This document shows positions 43,467 through 52,669 of a stretch of 64,000 nucleotides of DNA, one piece after another (within the stretch, counting starts at the first letter, position 1; every line of letters starts with the position of its first letter). The notes under the pieces were generated by a model, which searched no databases, was not told the DNA's origin, and saw nothing but the letters and a program-made list of their open reading frames with translations. The translations under genes and the position numbers were made by a program. The DNA comes from Selenomonas sp. AE3005 (GTDB lineage Bacteria > Bacillota > Negativicutes > Selenomonadales > Selenomonadaceae): NCBI RefSeq assembly GCF_000686945.1, contig NZ_JMME01000005.1:164109-228108 (forward strand), written 5' to 3'.

Positions 43467-44105
43467 ATGGATAAACTCTTGAACAATTTTCTTCTGATGC
43501 TGGATGGTTCAGAGATAACCTTGGAAATATTCTTTGTGACTTTGCTGCTGTCCCTGCCTTTGGGTATGCTGGCGGCATTGGGGCGTTTGTCGCAGTTTAA
43601 GCTGCTCAGCCGGCTGGTCGAATTTTACATTTGGCTCATGCGCGGCACGCCGCTGATGCTGCAGCTGCTGTTTGTGTATTTTGCTCTGCCGATGGTGGGG
43701 GTGCGTCTGCCGGATATTGCGGCGGCTCTCTTGGCCTTTACGCTGAACTATGCCGCTTACTTTGCCGAGATTTTCCGCGCCGGTATTCAGGCTGTGCCTA
43801 AGGGGCAGTATGAGGCGGCCAAGACACTGGGAATGAGCTATCCGCAGACCATGCGGCGCATTATTCTGCCGCAGGTGGTACGTATTGTCCTGCCGCCGGT
43901 CAGCAACGAAACCATCAACCTCGTCAAGGATACGTCACTGGTCTATATTCTGGCCATGAATGACCTGCTGCGCGTGGCTCGTACCATTGTGCAGCGTGAA
44001 TTTGATATGACGCCGTTTTTGATTGCGGCGGTGTTCTATCTGGCAATGACCTTTGTCCTGACCTGGGGCTTTAAGAAACTGGAGGCGCGTTATGGCAAAT
44101 ACTGA
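43467..44105 (+). CDS. Amino-acid ABC transporter permease
   Basis: HisM/GlnP-type permease, 212 residues, about five membrane segments. Seen: [23 protein letters not shown] and the EAA loop [26 protein letters not shown]. It pairs with the following ATPase (14-base overlap). No substrate-binding protein is encoded beside it, so the receptor lies elsewhere or is shared. A TATAAT at 43432-43437 lies 30 bases upstream without a recognisable -35. AAAGGAGTAG precedes the ATG. Confidence 0.93.
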   Translation: MDKLLNNFLLMLDGSEITLEIFFVTLLLSLPLGMLAALGRLSQFKLLSRLVEFYIWLMRGTPLMLQLLFVYFALPMVGVRLPDIAAALLAFTLNYAAYFAEIFRAGIQAVPKGQYEAAKTLGMSYPQTMRRIILPQVVRIVLPPVSNETINLVKDTSLVYILAMNDLLRVARTIVQREFDMTPFLIAAVFYLAMTFVLTWGFKKLEARYGKY

Positions 44106-44868
44106 GCAGGCTGAAGTCATGTTGAAGATGACGGATATCCATAAATCCTATGAAAATCTTGCCGTATTGAAGGGCATTGACATTGAAGTGCGCCGCGGCG
44201 AAGTGCTGGCCATCATCGGCCCCTCCGGCTCTGGCAAGAGTACCCTGCTGCGCTGCATAAATAAACTGGAAACCATCGATAAGGGCGATATCGCCATCAA
44301 GGGACGCTATCTCGTGCAGACCAAGGACGGCGAGGCTGTGTATGCTGCCGGCCGTGAGGAACGGGAAATCCTGGCCTCTACGGGCATGGTGTTTCAGCAG
44401 TTTAATCTCTTTCCACACATGACGGTGCTGGAAAATCTGCTGGAGGCGCCCATGCAGGTGAAGGGCTTAAAGCGCAGTGAAGTGGAACCCTACGCCCGGG
44501 AACTGCTGGCCAAGGTGGGGCTCTCCGACCGGGCCGATTATTATCCGTCCCAGCTTTCCGGCGGTCAGCAGCAGCGCGTAGCCATTGCCCGGGCCCTGTG
44601 TATGAAACCGGATATCATGCTCTTTGACGAACCGACGTCCGCTCTTGACCCGGAGCTGACCGGCGAAGTGTTAAAGACCATGCGTGAGCTGGCCGAGGAA
44701 CACATGACCATGGTGGTTGTAACCCATGAAATGGCCTTTGCCCGCGAGGCGGCCAGTCAGGTAATCTTCATGGCTGATGGCAACATTGTGGAGCAGAATG
44801 AACCTGAGGCTTTCTTTGCTGCCCCTCAGGAAGAACGCACGAAGGCCTTTCTGCAGAACATGTTGTAA
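44092..44868 (+). CDS. Amino-acid ABC transporter ATP-binding protein
   Basis: 258 residues, GlnQ/HisP-like ATPase. Seen: Walker [24 protein letters not shown], signature [15 protein letters not shown], Walker [15 protein letters not shown], and switch His in VVTHEMAFA. It has a short insertion ([16 protein letters not shown], about residues 78-95) absent from the other copy in this window, as in HisP/YecC-type subunits. It works with the permease just upstream. Confidence 0.95.
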   Translation: MANTEQAEVMLKMTDIHKSYENLAVLKGIDIEVRRGEVLAIIGPSGSGKSTLLRCINKLETIDKGDIAIKGRYLVQTKDGEAVYAAGREEREILASTGMVFQQFNLFPHMTVLENLLEAPMQVKGLKRSEVEPYARELLAKVGLSDRADYYPSQLSGGQQQRVAIARALCMKPDIMLFDEPTSALDPELTGEVLKTMRELAEEHMTMVVVTHEMAFAREAASQVIFMADGNIVEQNEPEAFFAAPQEERTKAFLQNML

Positions 44869-44888
44869 TAGTCGCAATTCATTATGAA

Positions 44889-44918
44889 TAGACAATGACA
44901 AATGCGAAAAAATATAGT
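44889..44918 (+). promoter_or_regulatory. Possible promoter of polyprenyl synthase gene
   Basis: TAGACA (44889-44894) and TATAGT (44913-44918), 18-base spacing, about 50 bases before the start codon. Confidence 0.45.
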
Positions 44919-44970
44919 ACAATAATAAAATGCGTGTGATATGAAAGACTATATTTTGTAGGTGATTGAT

Positions 44971-45942
44971 TTGTCAAACCGAATGTTTGATGTGATAAAG
45001 CAAGATTTGGAAGTGCTCAACGAGGGCCTGATTGAGGCTGTTTCCTCACCGGTGGAGCTGGTAAATGAAGTCGGCACTCATCTGGTCACCGCCGGGGGCA
45101 AAAGAATTCGTCCGGCACTGTGCCTGCTGGCTGCTCATGGAGGAAATGTTTTTTCCCTGGACAAGGTGCTGCCGCTGGCTGAGGCGTTGGAACTTATACA
45201 CACGGCCTCGCTCGTGCATGATGACGTCATCGATGATGCGGATACCAGACGGGGAGAGCCCACGGCTAATGCCAAATGGGATAATCAGGTGGCTATCTTA
45301 AGCGGCGATTACATCTTTGCCCGGGCGTTTTCGTTGGTAGCAGCCGGCGGCTATGGTGATTATGTTTCCAAGCGTCTGGCTGAACTTGTCTGCAACCTCA
45401 GCGTGGGGGAAATAATTCAGGATCATACGGTGTATCAGGCTGTCAAGGATTTAGATAATTACTACAGCCGCATTCAGAAAAAGACGGCGGATTTTCTGGA
45501 AATCTGTTGTGAACTCGGGGCGTTGGTTGGCGGCATGGCTAAAGACGACGCCGCCAAGCTGGCTGAGTATGGTCATTGTATCGGTATGGCTTTTCAGATT
45601 ACCGATGATGTGCTGGATATCATGCAGACGTCCGAGCAGATTGGCAAGCCGGCCGGCAACGATATCCGTCAGGGCATTGTAACCCTGCCGGTCATTCACG
45701 CCCTGCAGGTAAGCCCGGCTGGTGCTGAGCTCGAAGAAATTGTCACCAATCCGGAAATGACGGACGCGATGGTGGAAAGGGCACTGGAAATCGTACGGGC
45801 TACCGATGGCGTGGATATGGCCATGGCCAAGGCTGATGAATATCTGGACAGGGCGCGTAATGTCCTGCCGGAGGGCCTGCCGGCAGAAATCAAGGAGGCT
45901 TTCGTTATGGTGGCAGATTTTATCGGCGACCGTGATTTTTGA
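44971..45942 (+). CDS. Polyprenyl diphosphate synthase (HepT/IspB type)
   Basis: Long-chain trans-prenyl synthase, 323 residues, making the isoprenoid tail of menaquinone. Seen: GGKRIRPALCLL, first Asp-rich motif HDDVIDDADTRRG, second motif FQITDDVLDI, and KPAGNDIRQGIVTLPVI. Chain length cannot be read safely from sequence. TTG 44971 is chosen because AGGTG lies 6 bases upstream; GTG 44962 and ATG 44983 are alternatives. It heads a run of genes with the Tat system and UbiD/UbiA enzymes. Confidence 0.92.
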   Translation: MSNRMFDVIKQDLEVLNEGLIEAVSSPVELVNEVGTHLVTAGGKRIRPALCLLAAHGGNVFSLDKVLPLAEALELIHTASLVHDDVIDDADTRRGEPTANAKWDNQVAILSGDYIFARAFSLVAAGGYGDYVSKRLAELVCNLSVGEIIQDHTVYQAVKDLDNYYSRIQKKTADFLEICCELGALVGGMAKDDAAKLAEYGHCIGMAFQITDDVLDIMQTSEQIGKPAGNDIRQGIVTLPVIHALQVSPAGAELEEIVTNPEMTDAMVERALEIVRATDGVDMAMAKADEYLDRARNVLPEGLPAEIKEAFVMVADFIGDRDF

Positions 45943-45961
45943 GTAGGAGAGGAGTTTCACT

Positions 45962-46366
45962 ATGTTTGGCATAGGAGCACCGGAATTTATTTTAATACTG
46001 ATTGTAGGCCTGATAGTGTTTGGCCCGGGAAAACTGCCGGAAATGGCCCGGACATTGGGCAAAGGGGTACGGGAGTTTAAAAAAGCCACTAGTGCCTTCA
46101 CGCAGGCAATCAATACGCCTATGGATACCCCGGCACAGCCGGCTACGGTACAGCAGCAACAGCCGGCGGCTCAGCCCGCACCGGCACCGGCGCAGGGCGC
46201 ACAAACGCATGCGTCCATGGAACAGCAGGCTGAGGCGGCCGCTACGCCTAATATCACGCCGGAGGCCGCTCCTGCCCCCAAGGCACCGGCCTATGAACCG
46301 CCCACGCAGGAATCCGTGCGCCAGCAGATAGCTGAGCAGCAGGCGCAGAAAAAAACAGAAGTATAA
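45962..46366 (+). CDS. TatA/TatB-family twin-arginine translocase subunit with long Pro/Ala/Gln tail
   Basis: 134 residues. Seen: one N-terminal membrane helix, the [22 protein letters not shown] hinge and amphipathic helix split as FGPGKLPEM and [11 protein letters not shown], then about 80 residues of Pro/Ala/Gln-rich, low-complexity tail ([10 protein letters not shown]). The sequence is TatA-like, but the long tail resembles TatB, so it may serve as the B component with the shorter TatA downstream. GAGAGGAG precedes the ATG. It is followed by a terminator and a separate promoter before tatA2. Confidence 0.88.
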   Translation: MFGIGAPEFILILIVGLIVFGPGKLPEMARTLGKGVREFKKATSAFTQAINTPMDTPAQPATVQQQQPAAQPAPAPAQGAQTHASMEQQAEAAATPNITPEAAPAPKAPAYEPPTQESVRQQIAEQQAQKKTEV

Positions 46367-46373
46367 AGATAAG

Positions 46374-46402
46374 TCCGTTGACGAAAGTCAGCGGATTTTT
46401 TT
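46374..46402 (+). terminator. Terminator between the two TatA-type genes
   Basis: TCCGTTGAC / GTCAGCGGA (one G-U pair) with a GAAA loop and seven Ts. Third occurrence of this stem, and again it is followed directly by a TTGCAGTTTG repeat end. Confidence 0.9.
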
Positions 46403-46429
46403 GCAGTTTGCTGGTTAGTGCGTGCTCAT
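46401..46429. repeat. Solo end of the 604-bp repeat
   Basis: TTGCAGTTTGCTGGTTAGTG and the following CGTGCTCA match the inverted right end of copy 1 in 26 of 29 bases. No rest of the element follows. It may be a remnant or a target-like site. Confidence 0.75.
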
Positions 46430-46475
46430 TTATAGCACCATAATAAAATCCTATCGTGTCTTGTGGATTGCAACA

Positions 46476-46504
46476 TTGAGATTTTTATTTTTTTTCGCTA
46501 TAAT
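46476..46504 (+). promoter_or_regulatory. Promoter of tatA-tatC-ubiD-ubiA unit
   Basis: TTGAGA (46476-46481), 17-base spacer, TATAAT (46499-46504). Confidence 0.82.
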
Positions 46505-46544
46505 GGTTAGGTATAGATGAGATTTACGTTTAGGAGGAATTATC

Positions 46545-46760
46545 ATGATTAGTCCATATACCGCAGGTGCTTTAGTACTGGTTGCTCTGATTGTATTTGG
46601 CCCGAGCAAACTGCCGGAAATCGGCAAGGCATTAGGCAAGGGCATTAAGGAATTTAAATCCGGCGTTACGGAAGAATCCAAGAAAACGGACGAACAGCAG
46701 ATGCTGAACGTAACGGAGCAGCCCAAGGAACTGCCGTCCAAGACTGAAGAAAAGCAGTAA
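46545..46760 (+). CDS. tatA: Twin-arginine translocase subunit TatA
   Basis: 71 residues: short membrane helix ([15 protein letters not shown]), [20 protein letters not shown] hinge and amphipathic helix, and a short Lys/Glu-rich tail. It forms the pore-like assembly for folded Tat substrates, together with TatC, whose gene starts 13 bases later. AGGAGG about 9 bases before the ATG. Confidence 0.94.
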   Translation: MISPYTAGALVLVALIVFGPSKLPEIGKALGKGIKEFKSGVTEESKKTDEQQMLNVTEQPKELPSKTEEKQ

Positions 46761-46773
46761 GCCGGTGGCGTAG

Positions 46774-47547
46774 ATGGCAGAAGAACAAAAATACGAAGAA
46801 ATCGAGGCACCTAAGCAGATAGGTGCCCCTGCTGACGCAGAAGTGGTGCTCGACGACGGCAGCATGTCCCTGATTGCCCATCTGACCGAGCTGCGCAGCC
46901 GCCTGATAAAATGTCTGGTGGCCACGGCGCTGGGTAGTGTGGTTGGCTATTATTTCATTCAGGACATCATGCACTACATCACCCTGCCGGCAGGCAAACT
47001 TTATTATATGCAGCCAGCCGAGGCTTTCTTTACTTACTTAAAAGTAGCTTGTGTAGCCGGATTCCTCCTGGCCCTGCCTGTTATTTTTTGGCAGGTCTGG
47101 CGGTTTTTCCTGCCGGCGCTGACTGCCCGGGAACGCATGGTGCTCGGTATCGTGGTGCCGACATCAGTCGTTCTTTTTTTCTGTGGACTGGCTTTTTCCT
47201 TCTTCCTCGTACTGCCGGCCGGCATTAAATTCTTTTTGGGCTTTGGCAATACGGAACTGGAGGCTTTGCTTTCGGTGGACAAATACTTTGACTTTGTCAT
47301 TATGTTTGTCATGCCCTTTGGCTTTATCTTTGAATTGCCTTTGGTCATCACGATTTTAGGCAAGATGGGGCTTATCACGTCGGCATTTTTGAAGAAGTAT
47401 CAGCGGATTATAATTTTCCTGTCCTTTGTTATTGGGGCACTGATTACGCCGACGCCGGACGTGTTCACCCAGTCCATGATAGCCCTGCCGATTATCGTAC
47501 TCTATGAAGTAGGGTATATTATAGTTCGTTATATATTACGCAGATAA
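46774..47547 (+). CDS. tatC: Twin-arginine translocase subunit TatC
   Basis: Receptor for twin-arginine signal peptides, 257 residues with six membrane helices. Seen: the conserved SLIAHLTELRSRLIKC at the start of helix 1, AEAFFTYLKVACVAGFLLALP, FWQVWRFFLPALTARER and the PTPDVFTQSMIALPI block. A 30-residue acidic N-terminal extension precedes the family start. It ends 12 bases before the ubiD gene. Confidence 0.96.
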   Translation: MAEEQKYEEIEAPKQIGAPADAEVVLDDGSMSLIAHLTELRSRLIKCLVATALGSVVGYYFIQDIMHYITLPAGKLYYMQPAEAFFTYLKVACVAGFLLALPVIFWQVWRFFLPALTARERMVLGIVVPTSVVLFFCGLAFSFFLVLPAGIKFFLGFGNTELEALLSVDKYFDFVIMFVMPFGFIFELPLVITILGKMGLITSAFLKKYQRIIIFLSFVIGALITPTPDVFTQSMIALPIIVLYEVGYIIVRYILRR

Positions 47548-47559
47548 GGAGGCATTTGC

Positions 47560-49020
47560 TTGGCTTATAAGGATTTGCGTGAGTTTATGGCCGATTTGGA
47601 GGCCAAGGGACTGTTAAAGCGCATTAAGACCGAGGTCGATCCGGAACTGGAAATCACAGAGATTACGGACCGCGTTTCCAAGATGGAAGGGGATAAGAAC
47701 GTCGCCTTGCTGTTTGAAAACGTCAAGGGCTCGAAAATGCCGGTGCTCATGAATGCTTTTGGCAGCTATGAACGCATGGCGATGGCCTTAGGCGTCGAAA
47801 AGCTCGATGATGTGGGCGACGAGCTGCGGGAAATGCTCAAACTTCCCTATGTGTCCCTGCAGAATAAAATGAGTGTTGTTACCATGATTCCCATGATTAA
47901 GAGGGCGGTCAACTTCCCGAAATACGTGAAGAATGCCCCCTGTCAGGAAGTCGTGGAAACGGAAAATCCCAGCCTCGATGATATTCCTATCCTGAAGTGC
48001 TGGCCTGATGATGGCGGTCCGTTCGTGACCTTGCCGCTGGTGTTTACCAAGAACCCGGCAACCGGCAAGCGCAATGTGGGCATGTATCGCCTGCAGAAAT
48101 ATGACAGCCGTACTACGGGCATGCACTGGCATATCCATAAAAACGGCGCGGAAAACTTCCGTGATATGAAGGCTAAGGGCGGTGACAGAATCGAGGCGGC
48201 TGTGGCTATCGGGACGGACCCGGTGCTGACCTATGCGGCCACGGCACCGCTGCCGCGTGATATTGATGAAATGGTGTTCGCCGGTTTCCTGCGCCATAAG
48301 TCTGTGGAAATGGTTAAGTGCAAGACGGTGGATATCGAGGTGCCGGCGACGGCGGAAATCATTTTGGAAGGCTATGTGCTGACCGATGAAAAGCGCCGGG
48401 AAGGCCCCTTTGGCGACCATACGGGCTATTATTCCCTGGCTGATGACTATCCGGTGTTCCATATCACGGCGATTACCCATCGCAAGGACCCGATTTACTT
48501 CTCCACGGTGGTGGGCAAGCCCCCCATGGAGGACTGCTATCTGGCCAAGGCTACGGAACGCATCTTCCTGCCTATCCTGCAGCAGATGCAGCCGGAAATC
48601 ATCGACATAAATATGCCGCTGGAAGGCGTATTCCATGACTGCTGTATCGTATCCATCAAGAAACAGTATCCCATGCAGGCGCGCAAGGTCATGCATGCAC
48701 TCTGGGGCATGGGGCAGATGATGAATGTCAAGATGATTATCGTGGTGGACGCCCATGTCAACGTTCAGGATTTAAAGGAAGTCTGGTGGCGCGTTTACAA
48801 CAACATCGACGCCAAGCACGATTTGGAAATCGTGGAAGGGCCGCTTGATGTGCTTGACCACTCTTCACCGATGGCCAAGTGGGGTTCCAAAATGGGCATT
48901 GATGCGACCAAGACCTGGCCGGAAGAAGGCCACACCCGTGAATGGCCGGAAGAAATCAGCATGAGCGAGGAAATCAAGGCCCGGGTTGACGCCAAGTGGA
49001 AGGAGCTTGGTCTGGATTGA
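47560..49020 (+). CDS. UbiD family decarboxylase (menaquinone biosynthesis)
   Basis: Prenylated-FMN-dependent decarboxylase, 486 residues, the usual UbiD length. Seen: GPFVTLPLVFTKNPATGKRNVGMYRLQ, MHWHIHKNG, PLPRDIDEMVFAGFLR, and the acidic EGYVLTDEKRREGPFGDHTGYYS region that carries the catalytic Glu. With the UbiA gene it overlaps, it probably acts in menaquinone synthesis, possibly the futalosine route (MqnL/MqnP). UbiX, which makes the cofactor, is not here. TTG start with AAGGAGG 7 bases upstream. Confidence 0.92.
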   Translation: MAYKDLREFMADLEAKGLLKRIKTEVDPELEITEITDRVSKMEGDKNVALLFENVKGSKMPVLMNAFGSYERMAMALGVEKLDDVGDELREMLKLPYVSLQNKMSVVTMIPMIKRAVNFPKYVKNAPCQEVVETENPSLDDIPILKCWPDDGGPFVTLPLVFTKNPATGKRNVGMYRLQKYDSRTTGMHWHIHKNGAENFRDMKAKGGDRIEAAVAIGTDPVLTYAATAPLPRDIDEMVFAGFLRHKSVEMVKCKTVDIEVPATAEIILEGYVLTDEKRREGPFGDHTGYYSLADDYPVFHITAITHRKDPIYFSTVVGKPPMEDCYLAKATERIFLPILQQMQPEIIDINMPLEGVFHDCCIVSIKKQYPMQARKVMHALWGMGQMMNVKMIIVVDAHVNVQDLKEVWWRVYNNIDAKHDLEIVEGPLDVLDHSSPMAKWGSKMGIDATKTWPEEGHTREWPEEISMSEEIKARVDAKWKELGLD

Positions 49021-49865
49021 TAGATATTAAAGCACATATAAACAATGTGGCTCTGCACCATACGATTTTTGACCTGCCCTTTGCTTTTATGGGGGCGGTA
49101 CTGGCAGCTAAGGGGCAGCCGTCTATGCATGACCTTATCTGGATAGCGCTGGCCATTACCACAGGCCGCGCGGCAGCTTTGGCCCTTGACAATTTGGCTG
49201 ACCTCAAATTTGACAGTCAGCAGCCGCGTATGAGTCAGCGTGCCATGGTTACGGGGAAAATCAGCAAGCTCGAGGCCAAGGTTTTCATTGCCGTCTGCCT
49301 GCTGTTGATGGTGCTCTCGGTTATGCAGCTGCATCCCATCTGCATATATCTGCTGCCCGTAGCAGCCCTGCCATTTTTGATTTATCCCTTTACCAAGCGT
49401 TTCACTGGCTGGTGCCACCTTGTGCTGGGCATAGCTATCGCCATGGCTCCGGCCGGCGGCTGGGTAGGTGTCAGCGGTCAGATAACGTCACCGATGGTGC
49501 TCTTGTGCACGGCGGTGGCGTTGTGGATTTGTGGCTTTGATGCCATGTACGGTGCGCAGGATGAAGAATTTGACAAAAGTCAGGGCCTGCACTCCCTGGC
49601 CGTAAGTTACGGGGCACCGAATGCTTTTAAACTGGCGTCAGCTATGCATGTAATTTGCATTGCCTGTTTCTTTACTGTAGGAATTATGTTATCCTTAGGA
49701 CAGATTTATTTTATCGGCGTGGGCATTGCGGCCGGAACGCTCGTGTACCAGCACCGCATTGTCAGTCCGACAGATTTTTCCCAGGTAACGCAGGCCTACT
49801 TCATGCGCAACGGCATTGTGTCCGTGGCCATCTTTATCTGTACCTGGCTTAGTTTTTTCTTATGA
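49017..49865 (+). CDS. UbiA family prenyltransferase (menaquinone biosynthesis)
   Basis: Membrane prenyltransferase, 282 residues, about eight helices. Seen: first Asp-rich motif ALDNLADLKFD and second motif DAMYGAQDEEFD, which bind Mg-diphosphate of the prenyl donor. It probably attaches the chain from the upstream polyprenyl synthase to the quinone ring precursor (MqnP-like if the futalosine pathway is used). TTG 49017 overlaps the ubiD stop (TTGA), with AGGAG 11 bases upstream. The longer GTG start at 48996 would run inside ubiD without its own site. Confidence 0.9.
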   Translation: MIDIKAHINNVALHHTIFDLPFAFMGAVLAAKGQPSMHDLIWIALAITTGRAAALALDNLADLKFDSQQPRMSQRAMVTGKISKLEAKVFIAVCLLLMVLSVMQLHPICIYLLPVAALPFLIYPFTKRFTGWCHLVLGIAIAMAPAGGWVGVSGQITSPMVLLCTAVALWICGFDAMYGAQDEEFDKSQGLHSLAVSYGAPNAFKLASAMHVICIACFFTVGIMLSLGQIYFIGVGIAAGTLVYQHRIVSPTDFSQVTQAYFMRNGIVSVAIFICTWLSFFL

Positions 49866-49894
49866 TATTTATACCAACAAATTGAGGTGACTCC

Positions 49895-50758
49895 ATGTCC
49901 GCAAAAATTCTCGAAGGTAAGTTTTTCGCACAGCAGTTAAAAGATGACGCAGGGCGCCGGGCGGCGGCTTTGCAGGAAAAGTACGGCCGCGCTCCGGGCC
50001 TGGCGGTGATTCGCGTGGGCAATGACCCGGCGTCGGAGGTCTATGTCCGCAACAAGGACAAGGCCTGTGCTGCTTTGGGTATTTACTCGGAAGTGATTGC
50101 CCTGCCGGAAGAGACGACAAAGGATGAGTTAATCGCTAAGATTGCTGCCTTGAATGCTGACGATAAAATTGACGGTATTCTCGTGCAGCTGCCTCTGCCG
50201 GCGCAGATTGCCCAGGATGAGGCTGAAATTCTCAATTGTATTGACCCGTCCAAGGACGTGGATGGTTTCCATCCGGTCAACGTGGGCAAGATGGTGACTG
50301 GTGAGCCGGCCCTGCTGCCCTGCACGCCGGCCGGCTGTATCCGCATGCTGGAAATGGCCGGTATTGAAATTGCCGGCAAACGCGCCGTGGTCATCGGCCG
50401 CAGCAACATCGTGGGCAAACCCATGTTCCATCTGCTGATGGGCAAGAACGCCACGGTGACGGTCTGCCATTCCCGGACGGAGAATCTGGCGGATATCACC
50501 CGTCAGGCGGATATTTTGGTGGCTGCCATCGGCAAGCCGCAGTTTGTTAAAAAAGATATGGTAAAAGAAGGTGCGACGGTCATTGACGTGGGCATTAACC
50601 GCATTGCTCCCAAAAAACTGGTGGGCGATGTGGATTTTGCGCAGGTCAGTGAAGTGGCAGGGGCGATTACGCCCGTGCCCGGCGGCGTAGGTCTGCTGAC
50701 CGTAGCCATGCTGATGCAGAATGTTGTGCAGGCAGCAGAGGCGCACCTGAAGGCTTAA
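49895..50758 (+). CDS. folD: Methylene-THF dehydrogenase/cyclohydrolase
   Basis: Bifunctional enzyme interconverting 5,10-methylene-, methenyl- and 10-formyl-tetrahydrofolate with NADP; 287 residues. Seen: the catalytic Lys in VRNKDKACA, LVQLPLPAQI, PSKDVDGFHPVNVGKM, GRSNIVGKPM (nucleotide binding) and the closing TPVPGGVGLLTVAML. It works with fhs just downstream to move one-carbon units. TGAGGTGA precedes the ATG; a terminator follows. Confidence 0.97.
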   Translation: MSAKILEGKFFAQQLKDDAGRRAAALQEKYGRAPGLAVIRVGNDPASEVYVRNKDKACAALGIYSEVIALPEETTKDELIAKIAALNADDKIDGILVQLPLPAQIAQDEAEILNCIDPSKDVDGFHPVNVGKMVTGEPALLPCTPAGCIRMLEMAGIEIAGKRAVVIGRSNIVGKPMFHLLMGKNATVTVCHSRTENLADITRQADILVAAIGKPQFVKKDMVKEGATVIDVGINRIAPKKLVGDVDFAQVSEVAGAITPVPGGVGLLTVAMLMQNVVQAAEAHLKA

Positions 50759-50761
50759 GGC

Positions 50762-50799
50762 AATCCTGCCGGGACTTAGTGCGTCTGCGGCAGGATTTT
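50762..50799 (+). terminator. Terminator after folD
   Basis: AATCCTGCCG / CGGCAGGATT with a 16-base loop and TTTTC. Confidence 0.82.
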
Positions 50800-50848
50800 C
50801 TTATATATTATAAGCTTTATGTTTTATTGCAGAGGAGAAGAGAGCTCA

Positions 50849-52516
50849 ATGAAAACTGACGTGGAAATCGCGCAGAGCGCACAGATGCAGGACATTCGCC
50901 GTATCGCGGAGAAACTGAACATCTCCGAGGACGAACTGGAACTCTACGGTAAGTACAAGGCTAAAATCAGTCTGGAAACCTGGCAGCGTATTAAGGACCG
51001 CCCCAATGGCAAACTCGTGCTGGTAACGGCTATCAATCCGACACCGGCTGGCGAAGGCAAAACCACCACCAGTGTGGGACTGGCAGATGCTTTCCATAAA
51101 CAGGGCAAAAAAGTAGCTGTAGCTTTGCGTGAGCCTTCTTTGGGCCCCTGCTTTGGCTTGAAAGGCGGCGCTGCCGGCGGCGGTTATGCCCAGGTTGTGC
51201 CCATGGAAGATATCAACCTGCACTTTACCGGTGACTTCCATGCTATCACCACGGCGCATAATCTGCTGGCGGCGGTAATCGACAATCATATCCAGCAGGG
51301 GAATGCCTTGGATATCGATGTGCGCCGTGTTGTCTGGAAACGCGTGCTGGACCTCAATGACCGCGCCCTGCGTCATGTGGTTATCGGTATGGGCGGCAAG
51401 GCGCACGGTGTACCGCGTGAAACCGGCTTTGATATCACTGTGGCGTCAGAAATGATGGCCATTCTCTGTCTGGCCTCTGACCTTGAGGACATGAAAAAAC
51501 GTCTGGGCGAAATCGTCGTGGCTTACACGCGTGATGGCCGGGCTGTACGTGCCAAGGAACTCAATGTCACCGGCGCGCTCACGCTGCTGTTTAAAGACGC
51601 GATTAAGCCCAACCTCGTGCAGACGCTGGAAGGCACGCCGGCTTTTATCCACGGCGGCCCGTTTGCCAATATCGCTCATGGCTGCAACAGTGTGATGGCT
51701 ACGAAGTTTGCCTTGAAGTTTGCCGATGTCGTGGTGACGGAGGCTGGTTTCGGTGCTGACCTCGGCGCAGAGAAATTCCTCGATATCAAATGCCGGTTTG
51801 CCGGCATTCACCCGGACGCCGTAGTCATTGTGGCCACGGTGCGCGCCCTCAAGATGCATGGCGGCATGGATAAGAAAGACCTGGCCCAGGTTGACATGTC
51901 AGCTTTGGAACGTGGTATGCAGAATCTCGAAAAGCATATCGAAAACATTCAGAAGTTTGGCCTGCCGGCCGTGGTGGCTATCAATGCGTTCCCCACGGAT
52001 ACCAAGGAAGAACTCGACTTTGTGGAAACAGCCTGCAACAAGCGCGGTGCCGAAGTCGCACTCTCGGAAGTTTGGGCTAAGGGCGGCGAAGGCGGCCTGA
52101 AACTGGCCGAAAAGGTAGAGGCGGCTATGGCTAAGCCGAATGATTTCCATTTTATGTACGATACAGAGCAGAGCGTGGAAGAAAAAATCACCGCGGTGGT
52201 CAAGGAAATCTACGGCGGCGATGGTGTGGCCTTTACGGCGGCTGCCCAGAAACAGCTGGCCGAAATCAAGGAACTGGGCTTTGATAAAATGCCCGTCTGC
52301 ATGGCCAAGACGCAGTATTCCCTGTCCGACGACGCCAGCAAAATCGGCCGTCCCACAGGCTTTACCGTTACGGTCAGAGAACTGCGCATTTCCGCTGGTG
52401 CCGGCTTTATCGTGGCGCTCACCGGCAATATCCTGACTATGCCCGGCCTGCCCAAACACCCGGCTGCCGAAAATATGGATATTGACAATGATGGCAAGAT
52501 AACGGGATTGTTCTAA
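50849..52516 (+). CDS. fhs: Formate-tetrahydrofolate ligase
   Basis: ATP-dependent joining of formate to tetrahydrofolate, 555 residues, the family's exact size. Seen: P-loop [14 protein letters not shown] (about 65-78), [21 protein letters not shown] split as EPSLGPCFG and [22 protein letters not shown] and [11 protein letters not shown]. It supplies 10-formyl-THF for purines and formyl-Met, or runs in reverse in anaerobes. ATG 50849 with GGAGAAGAGAG upstream is chosen; the in-frame ATG at 50819 adds ten non-conserved residues. Confidence 0.97.
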   Translation: MKTDVEIAQSAQMQDIRRIAEKLNISEDELELYGKYKAKISLETWQRIKDRPNGKLVLVTAINPTPAGEGKTTTSVGLADAFHKQGKKVAVALREPSLGPCFGLKGGAAGGGYAQVVPMEDINLHFTGDFHAITTAHNLLAAVIDNHIQQGNALDIDVRRVVWKRVLDLNDRALRHVVIGMGGKAHGVPRETGFDITVASEMMAILCLASDLEDMKKRLGEIVVAYTRDGRAVRAKELNVTGALTLLFKDAIKPNLVQTLEGTPAFIHGGPFANIAHGCNSVMATKFALKFADVVVTEAGFGADLGAEKFLDIKCRFAGIHPDAVVIVATVRALKMHGGMDKKDLAQVDMSALERGMQNLEKHIENIQKFGLPAVVAINAFPTDTKEELDFVETACNKRGAEVALSEVWAKGGEGGLKLAEKVEAAMAKPNDFHFMYDTEQSVEEKITAVVKEIYGGDGVAFTAAAQKQLAEIKELGFDKMPVCMAKTQYSLSDDASKIGRPTGFTVTVRELRISAGAGFIVALTGNILTMPGLPKHPAAENMDIDNDGKITGLF

Positions 52517-52550
52517 ATTAAATAGTGCTATCAAAATTAACTTGGTGGAT

Positions 52551-52580
52551 AAAGGACACATACAGACATGTGTCCTTTTA
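52551..52580 (+). terminator. Terminator after fhs
   Basis: AAAGGACACAT / ATGTGTCCTTT with a 6-base loop and T-rich tail. Confidence 0.85.
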
Positions 52581-52631
52581 TTATGCGATGAAAAGATATA
52601 CAATAAGAACAACAAAAGGGAAACAGGTATT

Positions 52632-52647
52632 GTTGTTTATAGACAAC
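52632..52647. promoter_or_regulatory. Possible operator before deoC
   Basis: GTTGT TTATAG ACAAC, a 5-bp inverted repeat 23 bases before deoC. TATACAAT at 52597-52604 could be the -10 of the deo promoter, with a poor -35. Operator function is an inference from position. Confidence 0.35.
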
Positions 52648-52669
52648 TTAGCATAGGAGGAGAAACAAT

